From positions 99,427 through 163,426 of the forward strand of contig NZ_NFHD01000004.1 of the NCBI RefSeq assembly GCF_002159185.1: a stretch of 64,000 nucleotides of DNA. Reading direction: 5' to 3'. This DNA is from Gemmiger sp. An87. GTDB taxonomy: Bacteria; Bacillota; Clostridia; Oscillospirales; Ruminococcaceae. Made by a program: the position numbers and the translations under genes. Numbering within the stretch: position 1 is the stretch's first letter; every line of letters begins with the position of its first letter. Below are positions 1 to 8,591 of this stretch, piece after piece. Below the pieces are notes generated by a model, which had not been told where the DNA came from, ran no database searches, and saw only the letters and a list, made by a program, of their open reading frames with translations.

Positions 1-1
1 C

Positions 2-400
2 CATTACGTGAAGACCCTGATCGGCGGTACCCTGAGCTACTTCGACCCGGGCGTACAGATCGCCTGGACCTGGGTGGCCGCTTTGATGATCCTGCTGGCT
101 CTGGCCTGGCTGCAGCCCGGCTTTGAGCTGCCGGTGTGGGCCAAGGCTCTCTGCCTGCTGATCGGGCTTGCCTGCTGCGGTCTGGCGGTGCTGGGCTGCA
201 TCTCCTGGACCCCCACCTATTACACCACCATCTACGGGCTGCAGGGCCGCTATTTCCTGCCGGTGCTGAGCCTGCTGTTGCTGGCTCGCCCCAAACGACT
301 GCTGCTGCAGACCGACTGTACCCGCGGCCTGATCTATGCGGTAACTCTTGTGGACATTCTGGTCCTTCTCAATGCTTTTCTTTCCATTCTGGCCCGTTAA
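2..400 (+). CDS. DUF2142-type polytopic membrane protein, C-terminal part
   Basis: The reading frame is open at the left edge, so only the last 132 residues are visible and the true start lies outside. The segment is very hydrophobic with about four membrane spans. A GLQGRYFLPVL segment before a Leu-rich helix is typical of the C-terminus of DUF2142 proteins, which accompany cell-surface polysaccharide and teichoic-acid glycosyltransferase clusters. The stop is followed after 37 bases by a GT2-GtrA gene on the same strand, so it is probably the preceding gene of the same operon. The family assignment rests on the visible tail only and the biochemical role is unknown. Confidence 0.6.
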   Translation, partial: HYVKTLIGGTLSYFDPGVQIAWTWVAALMILLALAWLQPGFELPVWAKALCLLIGLACCGLAVLGCISWTPTYYTTIYGLQGRYFLPVLSLLLLARPKRLLLQTDCTRGLIYAVTLVDILVLLNAFLSILAR

Positions 401-437
401 ACGGCCATACGCCATCCGTTAAGGAGTACGATATTTT

Positions 438-1505
438 ATGGATTACAAGCAAATTCCCCTGATCATCCCCTCTCTGGAGCCGGACGAAAAGCTGCCCCGC
501 CTGCTGGAGCAGCTGCACGCGGCGGGCATTCAGAACATCGTTCTGGTGGACGACGGCAGCGGCCCCGCCTACGCCCATTTCTTTGAAGAAGCCCAGCAGC
601 GCTGGGGCTGCCCTGTGCTGCGTCATGCGGTGAATCTGGGCAAGGGGCGCGCACTCAAAACCGCCTTTAACTACTGCCTGAACACCTGGCCGGATGCCCC
701 CGGCTGCGTGACCGCCGATTCCGACGGCCAGCACACCCCGGAGTGCATTCTCAAGGTGATGAAGGCTCTTACTGAACGGCCGGACGCCCTGATCCTGGGC
801 TGTCGTGACTTCGACGAGAAGGACGTGCCGCTGCGCTCCAGCTTCGGCAACAAGTGTACCCGCTTTGTATTCAAGGCGCTGGTGGGCCTTTCCATCACCG
901 ATACCCAGACCGGTCTGCGGGCCATTCCCACCTCCTTCATGAAGACCCTGATGCATTCCGGCGGCGAGCGGTTTGAATTTGAATCCAACATGCTCATCGA
1001 CACCAAGGAAGCCGGGGTGCCCATCGTGGAGGTGCCCATCGAAACGGTATACATCGAGGAAAATAAGACCAGCCACTTCAACCCCCTGCGGGACTCCGCC
1101 CGCATCTACGCGGTGTTCGGCAAGTTTCTGTTCTCGTCCCTGTCCTCCAGCGTGGTGGACCTGGTGCTGTTCAGCCTGTTCTGCATGCTGCTGAACTCCT
1201 TTGTGTCCGGTACTTTGTATATCACCCTGGCCACCGTCTGCGCCCGGGTGATCTCGGCCACCTACAACTACCTGCTGAACTACAAGCTGGTGTTCAAGAG
1301 CCGGGAGCACCATGGCATGGCCGCGGGCAAATACTTTTTGCTGGCGGTGGTGCAGATGGCCTGCTCCGCTGGGCTGGTCAGCCTGCTGTACGCCTTGACC
1401 GGCGGATTCTCGGAACTGGTGATCAAGATCTTTGTGGACGTGTTCCTGTTCTTCATCAGCTTCCAGATTCAGCGGGAATTCGTTTACAAAAAGCGCGGGG
1501 CATAA
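438..1505 (+). CDS. GT2 glycosyltransferase fused to GtrA membrane domain
   Basis: The 355-residue protein has an N-terminal GT-A glycosyltransferase domain (about 1-215) with the DDG metal/nucleotide motif at 38-40 and a DSDG motif at 94-97, as in dolichol-phosphate mannosyltransferase-like enzymes. The C-terminal 130 residues carry four predicted membrane helices matching GtrA, a family proposed to move polyprenyl-phosphate sugars across the membrane. The predicted role is transfer of a sugar to polyprenyl phosphate with flipping by the same polypeptide. AAGGAG at 420-425 precedes the ATG. It is followed by GT4, GT2 and DUF2304 genes in a tight run. The sugar and acceptor are not deducible. 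Confidence 0.85.
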   Translation: MDYKQIPLIIPSLEPDEKLPRLLEQLHAAGIQNIVLVDDGSGPAYAHFFEEAQQRWGCPVLRHAVNLGKGRALKTAFNYCLNTWPDAPGCVTADSDGQHTPECILKVMKALTERPDALILGCRDFDEKDVPLRSSFGNKCTRFVFKALVGLSITDTQTGLRAIPTSFMKTLMHSGGERFEFESNMLIDTKEAGVPIVEVPIETVYIEENKTSHFNPLRDSARIYAVFGKFLFSSLSSSVVDLVLFSLFCMLLNSFVSGTLYITLATVCARVISATYNYLLNYKLVFKSREHHGMAAGKYFLLAVVQMACSAGLVSLLYALTGGFSELVIKIFVDVFLFFISFQIQREFVYKKRGA

Positions 1506-1533
1506 CCCCGCCGTACACAGGAGGTTTCGCTTC

Positions 1534-2700
1534 GTGACCATCTGTTTTTTCTCTGCTCAGTATCTGCCCACCGTTGGAGGCGTGGAGCGCTACACCTTCA
1601 ATCTGGCCCGCCGGGTGGTGGCTGCCGGGCACACCGCCATTGTGGTAACCAGCTCCCTTCCCGGCCTGCCGGAGCTTGAAACCGACGAGCACGGCATCCG
1701 CATCTACCGGCTGCCGGTCTGGCCGCTGATGAACGGCCGGTTCCCGGTTCTGAAACCGGGGCGGGCGTTCCGGGCGCTGGCAAAGAAGCTTTGGGCCGAG
1801 CCCATCGGCTTCTGCGTCATCAACACACGCTTTTACATCAGCAGCCTGTACGCGGCCCGGCAGTGCCACAAGCGAGGCATTCCCGCTATTGTGGTAGACC
1901 ACTCCACCGGTCATCTGCCCATGGGCAATCCGCTGCTGAATGCCGCCGGAGCCTGCTATGAGCATCTGGCGGCGGTCTGGCTGAAGGCCTGTCGTCCCCG
2001 CTTTTTCGGCGTAAGCCGTGCGGTGTGCCGTTGGCTGGAGCACTTTGGCATCCGGCCGGAGGGCCAGCTGTACAACGCGGTGGACCCCGCCGAGGTGCGG
2101 GCGCTGACCCAAGCTTCGGACGCTGTGGACTGGCGGGTCCGGCTGGGTCTTCCCGCCGATGAAAAACTGGTGGTCTTTCTGGGCCGGGTGATCCCGGAAA
2201 AGGGTGTGGCCGAGCTGATCGAGGCCTTTGCCCACGCCGATCTGCCCGGGTGCAGCCTGGTGGTGGCGGGCGACGGTCCGCTGCTGCCCAAGCTGCGGGA
2301 AAACTGCCCGCCGAAGGTGCATCTGGCAGGGGCAGTGCCCTATGCCCAGGCCATGCAGCTGCTGGCCCAGGCCCAGCTGTACTGCCTGCCCACCTACTAC
2401 GCCGAAGGTTTCCCCACCACCTTTCTGGAAGCGGCAGCCTGCGGCTGCCCTATTCTGACCACCCGCACCGGCGGCAGTGACGAGCTGCTGCCGGATGAAA
2501 GCTACGGCGTCCAGCTGGACGGGGTGGACCCCCAGGCACTGACCGCTGCGCTGAAACGCTGCCTGACGGATCATGCATGGGGCGCTGCAGCGGCCCAAAA
2601 GACCGCCGCCCGTCTGGAGGAGCACTTCACCTGGGAAGCCGTGACTCGCGAGCTTCTGCGGCTTGCCAGAGCCCAACAACCTGACTGCAAAGGAAATTGA
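1534..2700 (+). CDS. GT4-family glycosyltransferase
   Basis: The 388-residue protein has a GT-B fold. The N-terminal half has the PTVGGVERY glycine loop of GT4 enzymes. The C-terminal half has FLGRVIPEKG and the EGFPTTFLE segment, the E-x7-E nucleotide-sugar signature. A GTG start at 1534 is chosen because AGGAGG at about 1519-1524 sits at the right distance and the mature family begins exactly at the following TICFFSAQY strand; an upstream in-frame start would overlap the previous gene. It probably adds a hexose to a lipid-linked glycan made by this cluster. Donor and acceptor are unknown. Confidence 0.85.
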   Translation: MTICFFSAQYLPTVGGVERYTFNLARRVVAAGHTAIVVTSSLPGLPELETDEHGIRIYRLPVWPLMNGRFPVLKPGRAFRALAKKLWAEPIGFCVINTRFYISSLYAARQCHKRGIPAIVVDHSTGHLPMGNPLLNAAGACYEHLAAVWLKACRPRFFGVSRAVCRWLEHFGIRPEGQLYNAVDPAEVRALTQASDAVDWRVRLGLPADEKLVVFLGRVIPEKGVAELIEAFAHADLPGCSLVVAGDGPLLPKLRENCPPKVHLAGAVPYAQAMQLLAQAQLYCLPTYYAEGFPTTFLEAAACGCPILTTRTGGSDELLPDESYGVQLDGVDPQALTAALKRCLTDHAWGAAAAQKTAARLEEHFTWEAVTRELLRLARAQQPDCKGN

Positions 2701-2706
2701 ACGCTT

Positions 2707-3429
2707 ATGTCCAAGCTATTGATCGTCATCCCCGCCTACAACGAGGAAGGAAACATCGTTCGTGTGGTGAACGAGCTTGTGGCCCGTTACCCCCAATACG
2801 ACTATGTGGTGGTGAACGACGGCAGCCGTGACCGCACCGCCGCACTCTGCCGCCAGCACGGGTTCCGGCTGATTGACCTGCCGGTGAACCTGGGTCTGGC
2901 CGGAGCCTTCCAGACCGGGCTGCGCTATGCTGCCGAAAACGGTTACGACTGTGCCCTGCAGTTCGACGCGGACGGCCAGCACAAGCCGGAATACATCCAG
3001 CCCATGCTGGATGAGCTGGAAAACGGAGCCGATATTGTAATCGGCAGCCGGTTCCTCACCGTGAAAAAGCCCAAAAGCCTGCGGATGCTGGGCAGCTATC
3101 TGATTAGCTGGGCCATCCGCCTGACCACCGGCCAGGCCATCTGCGACCCCACCAGCGGCATGCGGATGTTCAACCGCCGCATGGTGGAGGAATTCGCCTT
3201 GAATCTGAACTACGGCCCCGAGCCGGACACCATCAGCTACCTGATCAAGAACGGCGCGGTAGTGCGGGAGATCCAGGTGGAGATGGGCGAACGGCTCACC
3301 GGCACCAGTTACCTGAACTTCGCCCGCTCGGTGGAATACATGCTCAAGATGGGCCTGTCCATCCTGCTGATCCAGTGGTTCCGCAAACGGGAGCCCGTGA
3401 CCTTCTATTACCCGGAAAGGAGAGACTGA
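2707..3429 (+). CDS. GT2-family glycosyltransferase (polyprenyl-phosphate type)
   Basis: A 240-residue single-domain GT-A enzyme. It opens with IPAYNEEGNI, then NDGSRDRT (UDP/GDP-sugar binding) and FDADGQHKPE (metal-binding DxD-type motif), the pattern of DPM1/polyprenyl-phosphate glycosyltransferases. It lacks a membrane domain, unlike the GT2-GtrA fusion upstream. The next gene, DUF2304, begins 5 bases after its stop; DUF2304 proteins are regularly found beside such GT2 enzymes and may act as membrane partner. The gene lies 6 bases after the GT4 gene, consistent with translational coupling. Confidence 0.85.
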   Translation: MSKLLIVIPAYNEEGNIVRVVNELVARYPQYDYVVVNDGSRDRTAALCRQHGFRLIDLPVNLGLAGAFQTGLRYAAENGYDCALQFDADGQHKPEYIQPMLDELENGADIVIGSRFLTVKKPKSLRMLGSYLISWAIRLTTGQAICDPTSGMRMFNRRMVEEFALNLNYGPEPDTISYLIKNGAVVREIQVEMGERLTGTSYLNFARSVEYMLKMGLSILLIQWFRKREPVTFYYPERRD

Positions 3430-3434
3430 ACGCC

Positions 3435-3800
3435 ATGTCCCCACTGCTTCCCTTTGCGCTGCGCGCACTTCTGATCTGCGGCAGCCTGTGCACCACTCTG
3501 TTCATCCTTCGCCGGGTACGCCAGGCAAAGGTTCAAATCGAGGATTCCATCTTCTGGCTGCTGTTTTCCGGCTGCCTGCTGCTGCTTAGCCTGTTCCCGG
3601 AGATCACCACTTGGGTGGCCCGCAAATTCGGTTTTGTGAGCGAAATCAATGTGGTGTATCTTGCCATCATCTTTTTGCTGCTCATCAAGCAGTTTTACAT
3701 GTCGGTACGGATCAGCCAGATGGATTCCAAGCTGAAGAGCCTGACCCAGAAGGTGGCTCTGAACGAGGAAAAGATCGAACGGGGCAAGCTGGACCTGTAA
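3435..3800 (+). CDS. DUF2304 small membrane protein
   Basis: A 121-residue protein with three predicted hydrophobic helices (about 5-22, 38-55, 68-85) and a charged, coiled-coil-prone C-terminus. Length and layout match DUF2304, a family found almost always next to GT2 glycosyltransferases. The ATG at 3435 follows GGAAAGGAG of the preceding gene's end, so initiation is coupled. It probably anchors or modulates the soluble GT2 enzyme upstream. That role is inferred from genome context. Confidence 0.75.
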   Translation: MSPLLPFALRALLICGSLCTTLFILRRVRQAKVQIEDSIFWLLFSGCLLLLSLFPEITTWVARKFGFVSEINVVYLAIIFLLLIKQFYMSVRISQMDSKLKSLTQKVALNEEKIERGKLDL

Positions 3801-3812
3801 ACCGGCGTGCCG

Positions 3813-3841
3813 TTGTGTTTCTGAGTCGTTTATGGTATAAT
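3813..3841 (+). promoter_or_regulatory. sigma-A-type promoter for the 3883 gene
   Basis: TTGTGT at 3813-3818 and a perfect TATAAT at 3836-3841 are separated by 17 bases. They lie just after the glycosyltransferase cluster and 42 bases before the next start, so the 99-residue protein is a separate transcription unit. Confidence 0.7.
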
Positions 3842-3882
3842 AAAAATAATATATATATCAACCGACTGGAGGGTTTTTTACA

Positions 3883-4182
3883 ATGGCATATACCCCGAAA
3901 CTGACCTACAAGGGCAAGCCTTTGGTGCGCTGCGGCAACGAGATCTACTACGGCAGCCTGGCTGATCCCTTTGTGATTTTTATGCAGATTCTCACCGAAA
4001 AGGAAGAAAACGGCATGAAGATGGCCGATAAGATCCATGTGATGCTCATGAGCACCGACGCCTCCAAGCCCCTGCCCGAGCGTGTGGTGAAGCAGAGTAG
4101 CAAGACCGGCCTGTACACCGCTCTGGAGATCGGCTCCATGTGGCTGGAGCGTGCTTTGAAGGAAGCACCCGCCAAGAAGTAA
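3883..4182 (+). CDS. Conserved-type small protein of unknown function
   Basis: A 99-residue protein with no family that I recognise. It has no signal peptide or membrane helix. It is a mix of strand-like segments at the N-terminus (lysine-rich, with a GNEIYYG turn) and a C-terminal amphipathic helix. GGAGGG at about 3869-3873 sits 9 bases before the ATG. It has its own strong promoter and its own terminator, which suggests high, independent expression. The compact, charged character would fit a cytosolic housekeeping protein, but no function is proposed. Confidence 0.7.
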   Translation: MAYTPKLTYKGKPLVRCGNEIYYGSLADPFVIFMQILTEKEENGMKMADKIHVMLMSTDASKPLPERVVKQSSKTGLYTALEIGSMWLERALKEAPAKK

Positions 4183-4205
4183 CGCCGCTTCCCCACAAAA
4201 ACAAC

Positions 4206-4244
4206 GCGCACTGTTCCACGCCCGGAGCAGTGCGCATTAATTTT
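4206..4244 (+). terminator. Intrinsic terminator after the 3883 gene
   Basis: GCGCACTG at 4206-4213 pairs with CAGTGCGC at 4228-4235, with an inner TCC/GGA pairing, followed by ATTAATTTT. Confidence 0.75.
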
Positions 4245-4294
4245 GCCCTCGCTCCGAAAAGGCGCGGACAGCAGGAAAGGATGGCTGCAGCAAG

Positions 4295-5698
4295 ATGACA
4301 TTTCCCCATTTTCACCGGACAGCTGGAGGCGGGCAGGTGGATTTTTCCGGCTCCAACGTGCGCCGCAGCGTGCTTGCGGTGGCAGCGCCCATGCTGGTGG
4401 CCCAGATTCTGAACCTTTTGTACAACATCGTGGATCGGATCTACATCGGCAAAATTCCCGGTCACGGCACGCTGGCGCTGGCCGGACTGGGGCTTTGCTT
4501 CCCTCTTATTACCCTGATCACCGCCTTTGCCAATCTGTTCGGGGTAGGCGGCGCGCCGCTGTGCTCCATCGCCCGGGGCCAGAAGGACCTGAACAGTGCC
4601 CGGACCATCCTGGCCAACGCCTGGTTCATGCTGATGGCCTGTGGGCTGGTACTTACGGTTGTGGGCATCGTATTCCACAAGCCGCTGCTCTATCTGTTCG
4701 GTGCCAGCGGCGACACCTACTCCTACGCGGCCCAGTACATAACCATCTATCTGCTGGGTACCGTATTCGTGATGACCTCGCTGGGAATGAACCCCTACAT
4801 CAACAGCCAGGGCTTTGCCCGCACCGGTATGCTCACCGTGCTGCTGGGTGCAGTGGCCAACATCATCCTGGACCCCATCCTGATCTTCGGTCTGGGACTG
4901 GGCGTGCGGGGTGCTGCCATTGCCACCGTGCTCTCCCAGCTGCTTTCGGCGGTATGGGTGATGGCCTTTCTCACCGGGCCGAAGGCGGAGCTGCGGCTGG
5001 TGCTGAAGGGCTTCCGGCCGGACGTCGGCATCATCAAGCGCATTCTGGCGCTGGGTACCTCCAGCTTTGTGATGGGCTTCACCGACAGCCTGGTCCAGGT
5101 GGCCTGCAACTCCACCCTGAGCGCCTTCGGCGGAGATTTGTACATCAGTGTGATGACGGTGATCAACTCGGTGCGGCAGATTGCGCAGACACCGGTGCTG
5201 GCCCTTTCCGACGGTGCATCCCCGGTAATCAGCTACAACTACGGGGCACGGATGGCGGATCGTGTGCGGGCGGCCATCCGCTTCATGACTCAGCTGGGCT
5301 TCGGCTATACCCTGCTGATCTGGGGGCTGATCTCCCTGTTTCCGGAAACCTTCATCCGCATCTTCAACCCGGACCCGGAGCTGATGGCCATTGCGGTGCC
5401 CTCGCTGCACATCTATTTCTTCGGCTTTGTGATGATGGCCTTCCAGTTCTCCGGCCAGAGCGTGTTCAAATCGCTGAACAAGGCAAAGCTGGCCATCTTC
5501 TTCTCGCTGCTGCGCAAGGCGATCATTGTGGTGCCTCTCACCCTGCTGCTGCCCCATGTGGGCGGGCTTGGCGTAAACGGCGTATTCCTGGCCGAGCCCA
5601 TCTCCAACCTGATCGGCGGCCTCGCCTGTTACATCACCATGCGCCGTACCGTGATGCCGGAGCTCTCGGCCATGGAGCGGGCCAAATCCGCCCGATAA
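4295..5698 (+). CDS. MATE-family multidrug/organic cation exporter
   Basis: The 467-residue integral membrane protein has about 12 hydrophobic helices arranged as two six-helix bundles. The first helix carries the PMLVAQILNLLYNIVDRIYIG signature region of the NorM/MepA-like MATE class (here shown in two overlapping parts around residues 32-52). MATE proteins use Na+ or H+ gradients to expel cationic drugs, dyes and metabolites. The start is the ATG at 4295; upstream purine-rich sequence at 4271-4279 could serve as ribosome site but is not ideal. It stands alone between two terminators. Substrate unknown. Confidence 0.9.
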   Translation: MTFPHFHRTAGGGQVDFSGSNVRRSVLAVAAPMLVAQILNLLYNIVDRIYIGKIPGHGTLALAGLGLCFPLITLITAFANLFGVGGAPLCSIARGQKDLNSARTILANAWFMLMACGLVLTVVGIVFHKPLLYLFGASGDTYSYAAQYITIYLLGTVFVMTSLGMNPYINSQGFARTGMLTVLLGAVANIILDPILIFGLGLGVRGAAIATVLSQLLSAVWVMAFLTGPKAELRLVLKGFRPDVGIIKRILALGTSSFVMGFTDSLVQVACNSTLSAFGGDLYISVMTVINSVRQIAQTPVLALSDGASPVISYNYGARMADRVRAAIRFMTQLGFGYTLLIWGLISLFPETFIRIFNPDPELMAIAVPSLHIYFFGFVMMAFQFSGQSVFKSLNKAKLAIFFSLLRKAIIVVPLTLLLPHVGGLGVNGVFLAEPISNLIGGLACYITMRRTVMPELSAMERAKSAR

Positions 5699-5776
5699 AG
5701 AGCCTTTCCAGCGTTTTTTTCACTTGCAGAGAGAAACTTTATCTTTTATGAAAAAACTGTTTTAACCGCAAAAAAC

Positions 5777-5805
5777 GGCGGATGGCAATTGCCATCCGCC
5801 TTTTT
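5777..5805. terminator. Bidirectional terminator between convergent genes
   Basis: A perfect 24-base palindrome at 5777-5800 (GGCGGATGGCAA and its complement) is flanked by A5 on the left and T5 on the right. It can end both the rightward MATE gene and the leftward zinc-ribbon gene. Confidence 0.9.
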
Positions 5806-5838
5806 CTGTTTTGTTTGACTTAGGGAGCAATCAGAGGA

Positions 5839-6282
5839 TTACTCGTTCTCCTCGGTGCAGTCCTCGCACTCGCAGTCCTCACCGCACTCGCTGAATTCGA
5901 TCTCGAACTCGGCGCCGCAGTTGCCGCAGCAAACCTGCTCGTTCAGCAGGGTGTCCTCGTCCACGACGGTCACCGCACCGCAGTTGGGGCAGGTCAGCTC
6001 GTACTCGGCTTCCACTTCCTCGTCCTCGTCGTCTTCCTCTTCTTCGTCGTCCTCGTCCTCGTCGTCACCGAACACGGCTTCTTCCAGGTCGTCCATATCT
6101 TCGTCCATGGCGTCCAGCTCATCGTAGACCTGGTCCAGGTCGTCATCCATATCAGCCACGGTGTCGCACAGATCCTCCAGCAGGTCGTACATGGCCTTCA
6201 GGACCTTGCCTTCCTTGCTGTCGCCGATCTCCAGACCCTCCATCAGGCCCTTCAGGTATGCAGCACGCTCTTTCAGTTCCAT
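5839..6282 (-). CDS. CD1247-type acidic zinc-ribbon protein
   Basis: The 147-residue protein begins with a helical region (LKERAAYLKGLMEG, about 1-40) characteristic of the CD1247 N-terminal domain of Clostridia. It then has a long Asp/Glu tract (about 45-93, nearly all acidic at 73-89) and a zinc ribbon with CPNC at 98-101 and CGNC at 119-122. A Cys/Glu-rich tail contains further Cys pairs at 133-142. AAGGAGG lies 7 bases before the ATG. It is cytosolic by prediction. The zinc ribbon and acidic tail suggest interaction with basic or nucleic-acid-binding partners, but the family has no established function. Confidence 0.75.
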   Translation of the reverse strand: MELKERAAYLKGLMEGLEIGDSKEGKVLKAMYDLLEDLCDTVADMDDDLDQVYDELDAMDEDMDDLEEAVFGDDEDEDDEEEEDDEDEEVEAEYELTCPNCGAVTVVDEDTLLNEQVCCGNCGAEFEIEFSECGEDCECEDCTEENE

Positions 6283-6370
6283 TGTTCATTCCTCCTTTGA
6301 AGAAGTATCAAACATTTTTATGACCACGCTCCCGCCCCCGAAAACCGGCGGCGAGGCGCTCACACTGGGT

Positions 6371-6409
6371 AAAACAAAACCTGGGCGGCGGCAAAGCCGC
6401 CGCCCAGGT
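6371..6409 (-). terminator. efp terminator
   Basis: A 14-bp perfect stem pairs 6379-6392 with 6396-6409 across a three-base loop. On the minus strand it is followed by TTTTGTTTT. Confidence 0.9.
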
Positions 6410-6436
6410 GAATGCGTTCAGGGGTCAAGCCTAAAA

Positions 6437-6994
6437 TCAGGCGCGCTCCATGTATTCGCCGGTGCGGGTGTCCACACGGATCATGTCGCCCTCGTTGATG
6501 AACAGAGGCACGCGGATCTCGGCGCCGGTCTCCAGCTTGGCGGGCTTCAGGGTGTTGGTGGCGGTGTTGCCCTTGAAGCCGGGCTCGGTCTCGGTGACCT
6601 GCAGCACAACAAAGTTGGGAGCCTCCAGGCCGAACACGTTGCCCTTGTAGCTCAGGATCTTAACCATCTCGTTCTCCTTCACGAACTTGAAGGAGTCGGA
6701 CAGATCATGCTCGTTCAGGGGGATCTGCTCGTAGGTCTCGGTGTCCATGAAGTAGTACAGGCCGCCGTCCTCGTACAGGTACTGCATCTCACGGCGCTCG
6801 ATGAAGGCGGTGGGGAACTTGTCGCTGGGGTTGTAGCTCTTCTCGGTCACGGCACCGGTGATCACGTTCTTGGTCTTGGTGCGCACGAAGGCAGCGCCCT
6901 TGCCGGGCTTAACATGCTGGAACTCCACAACCTGGAGCACGTTGCCGTTCTCTTCAAAAGTTACGCCATTGCGAAAATCGCCTGCAGAAATCAT
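6437..6994 (-). CDS. efp: Translation elongation factor P
   Basis: The 185-residue protein has the three-barrel architecture of EF-P. Residues 1-65 contain the [10 protein letters not shown] loop with the tip lysine at about position 32, the residue modified in EF-P proteins. The C-terminal OB fold ends in [17 protein letters not shown], the standard family ending. EF-P binds between the P and E sites of the ribosome and relieves stalling at consecutive prolines. No modification enzyme gene (epmA, earP or ymfI type) is visible nearby. It has its own promoter at 7123-7151 and terminator at 6379-6409, so it is monocistronic. Confidence 0.97.
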   Translation of the reverse strand: MISAGDFRNGVTFEENGNVLQVVEFQHVKPGKGAAFVRTKTKNVITGAVTEKSYNPSDKFPTAFIERREMQYLYEDGGLYYFMDTETYEQIPLNEHDLSDSFKFVKENEMVKILSYKGNVFGLEAPNFVVLQVTETEPGFKGNTATNTLKPAKLETGAEIRVPLFINEGDMIRVDTRTGEYMERA

Positions 6995-7122
6995 AAATGA
7001 TCCTCCAATTAAAATTTATTCTGGCCCGGCCAAACCGGCCTTGCGCTGCCAGCGCCGCGGCCTGGCTGCTGCTGTTGAGCGGCAGCGATGCGGCGCGGGC
7101 ATTCACTGACATATCTGTTATT

Positions 7123-7151
7123 ATTCTACCCCAGAAACGGCTATTTTTCAA
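7123..7151 (-). promoter_or_regulatory. efp promoter
   Basis: On the minus strand TTGAAA (7151-7146) and TAGAAT (7128-7123) are 17 bases apart. The 5' untranslated region of about 120 bases ends in TTGGAGG before the efp ATG. Confidence 0.75.
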
Positions 7152-7194
7152 GTCCTTTCTTGCCCTTTTCAAGGGCCCGGGGCGGACCCGGGGC

Positions 7195-8049
7195 TCACTT
7201 GCCCAGGCTCTGGTAATACCGCTTCATGGTGGCGGCGTCCTCCGCCTGAGTACCGGCGGACTCGCAGATGATTACCGGCGAAAGCCCCCGCTCGTAGCAC
7301 AGCTCCAGCAGCGGCTCAAAGTCCGGCCCGTAAACGCTGTCGGCGAAGGTCAGATGCTGCTTTTCTCCGCCGGTGGTGTATTCGATCTTGCTGAAGTGCA
7401 CATGGAACTTACTGGCCCGCTCGTCGCCCAGCACCTCGCCCATCCGGTCTAGGATGGCGGCATAGTCCGCCTTGGTCTTGATGGAGCCCTGGTCCCGGGC
7501 GTTCAGGTGACCGAAGTCGATGCAGGGGGTGATGCGCTTGTCCACCCCGCACAGAGCCAGCACCTCGTCCAGGGTGCCCAGCTGGCCCACCTTGCCCATG
7601 GTCTCGGGGCAGAGCACGATGTCGGAGAAACCGGCCTCGTCCACCGCTGCCACGATGCGGTGCATGGTGTCCAGCGCCTTTTCCAGGGCAGCTTCCCGGC
7701 TCTGTTTGCCGCAGCTGCCGGAGTGGAAGATCACCCGCTGGCCACCCAGCGCCCGGATAGCCGCCGCGCTCTGCAGGATGTAGTCCACGCTGTTCAGGCG
7801 TTTTTCCTCCTCCAGGCTGCTCATGGAGATATAGTAAGGGGCGTGCAGGCTGAAGTAGATGCCGTGCACCGCCGCCTGGGTGCGGATCTTGGAGGCAAGC
7901 TCCTCCTTGATGCGCACGCCCCGGCCGCACTGATACTCGAAGGCATCCAGGCCCATTTTCGCGGTGTATTCCGGCACCTGCACGCTGTTTTTATAGCCCT
8001 GCTCGGCAAAGCTCTGGCTTGTGCCGGCGGTTCCGAATAAGATGCTCAC
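7195..8049 (-). CDS. nfo: Endonuclease IV-family AP endonuclease (deoxyribonuclease IV)
   Basis: A 284-residue TIM-barrel protein with the metal-binding residues of the Nfo family in order: SLHAPYY, FHSGS, CPETMGK, CIDFGHLNA, HVHFSKIEY and a terminal ICESAG. The enzyme cleaves DNA 5' to abasic sites and uses a trinuclear zinc centre in base-excision repair. The length matches the family. The start is GTG at 8049-8047, and it overlaps the TGA of the upstream yqeG gene by four bases, so translation is coupled. Pairing of nfo with yqeG is a context observation without a known functional meaning. Confidence 0.9.
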   Translation of the reverse strand: MSILFGTAGTSQSFAEQGYKNSVQVPEYTAKMGLDAFEYQCGRGVRIKEELASKIRTQAAVHGIYFSLHAPYYISMSSLEEEKRLNSVDYILQSAAAIRALGGQRVIFHSGSCGKQSREAALEKALDTMHRIVAAVDEAGFSDIVLCPETMGKVGQLGTLDEVLALCGVDKRITPCIDFGHLNARDQGSIKTKADYAAILDRMGEVLGDERASKFHVHFSKIEYTTGGEKQHLTFADSVYGPDFEPLLELCYERGLSPVIICESAGTQAEDAATMKRYYQSLGK

Positions 8050-8549
8050 AGCAGCTTCCCTCCCTTTTTGAAATAGCGGGCCAGAAAGGGCTTTTCCAGC
8101 CTGCGCTTGAAGCGAATGCCCTTTTTGAAATCCTCATACATGGGCTGCACCACCAAAGCCGGAATGCCGTACAGCGCTCCGGCCAGCCGGTCGGTGAACA
8201 GCTGGTCGCCCACGATGGCCATCTGCCGCCGGGGCACCCCGAATTTTTTGCGGGCCCGGGCCAGACCGAAGGTGAGCGGCTTGCAGCTCATGGCCACATA
8301 ATCCAGCCCGATGGACTGGGCAAAGGGCCGCACGCGGGCCTCATTGTTGTTGCTGGCAATGGCCAGCTGAATCCCCGCCGCCCGCATCCTGTCCAGCCAG
8401 TCGCGGATTGCTTCGGGCAGCTGCTGGCTGTCGTGGCCGGTGAGGGTGTTGTCCACATCCAGCACCAGGGCGGTGATGCCCTTCTGCTGTAAAAATTCCG
8501 GCGTGATGGCCGCCGCGCCACAAAAGAGATACTCCGGTGTGATGAACAT
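8046..8549 (-). CDS. yqeG: YqeG-family HAD-IIIA phosphatase
   Basis: The 167-residue protein has the HAD nucleophile motif DVDNTLTGHD, motif II at SNNNE and the conserved K-x18-GDQLFTDRLAG motif IV. This is the layout of YqeG, related to mitochondrial phosphatidylglycerophosphate phosphatase Gep4/PTPMT-like HAD enzymes. In Bacillus it sits beside yqeH/aroE and yqeK in the ribosome and NAD gene neighbourhood, whereas here those genes are several kb away. The ATG at 8549 begins with FITPEYLF, the usual N-terminus; a start nine codons upstream is possible. A role as phosphatidylglycerophosphatase is inference. Confidence 0.85.
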   Translation of the reverse strand: MFITPEYLFCGAAAITPEFLQQKGITALVLDVDNTLTGHDSQQLPEAIRDWLDRMRAAGIQLAIASNNNEARVRPFAQSIGLDYVAMSCKPLTFGLARARKKFGVPRRQMAIVGDQLFTDRLAGALYGIPALVVQPMYEDFKKGIRFKRRLEKPFLARYFKKGGKLL

Positions 8550-8591
8550 AGCGCTTCTCCCATACAAGCGGGGCACTGGCCCCGCGAACCG

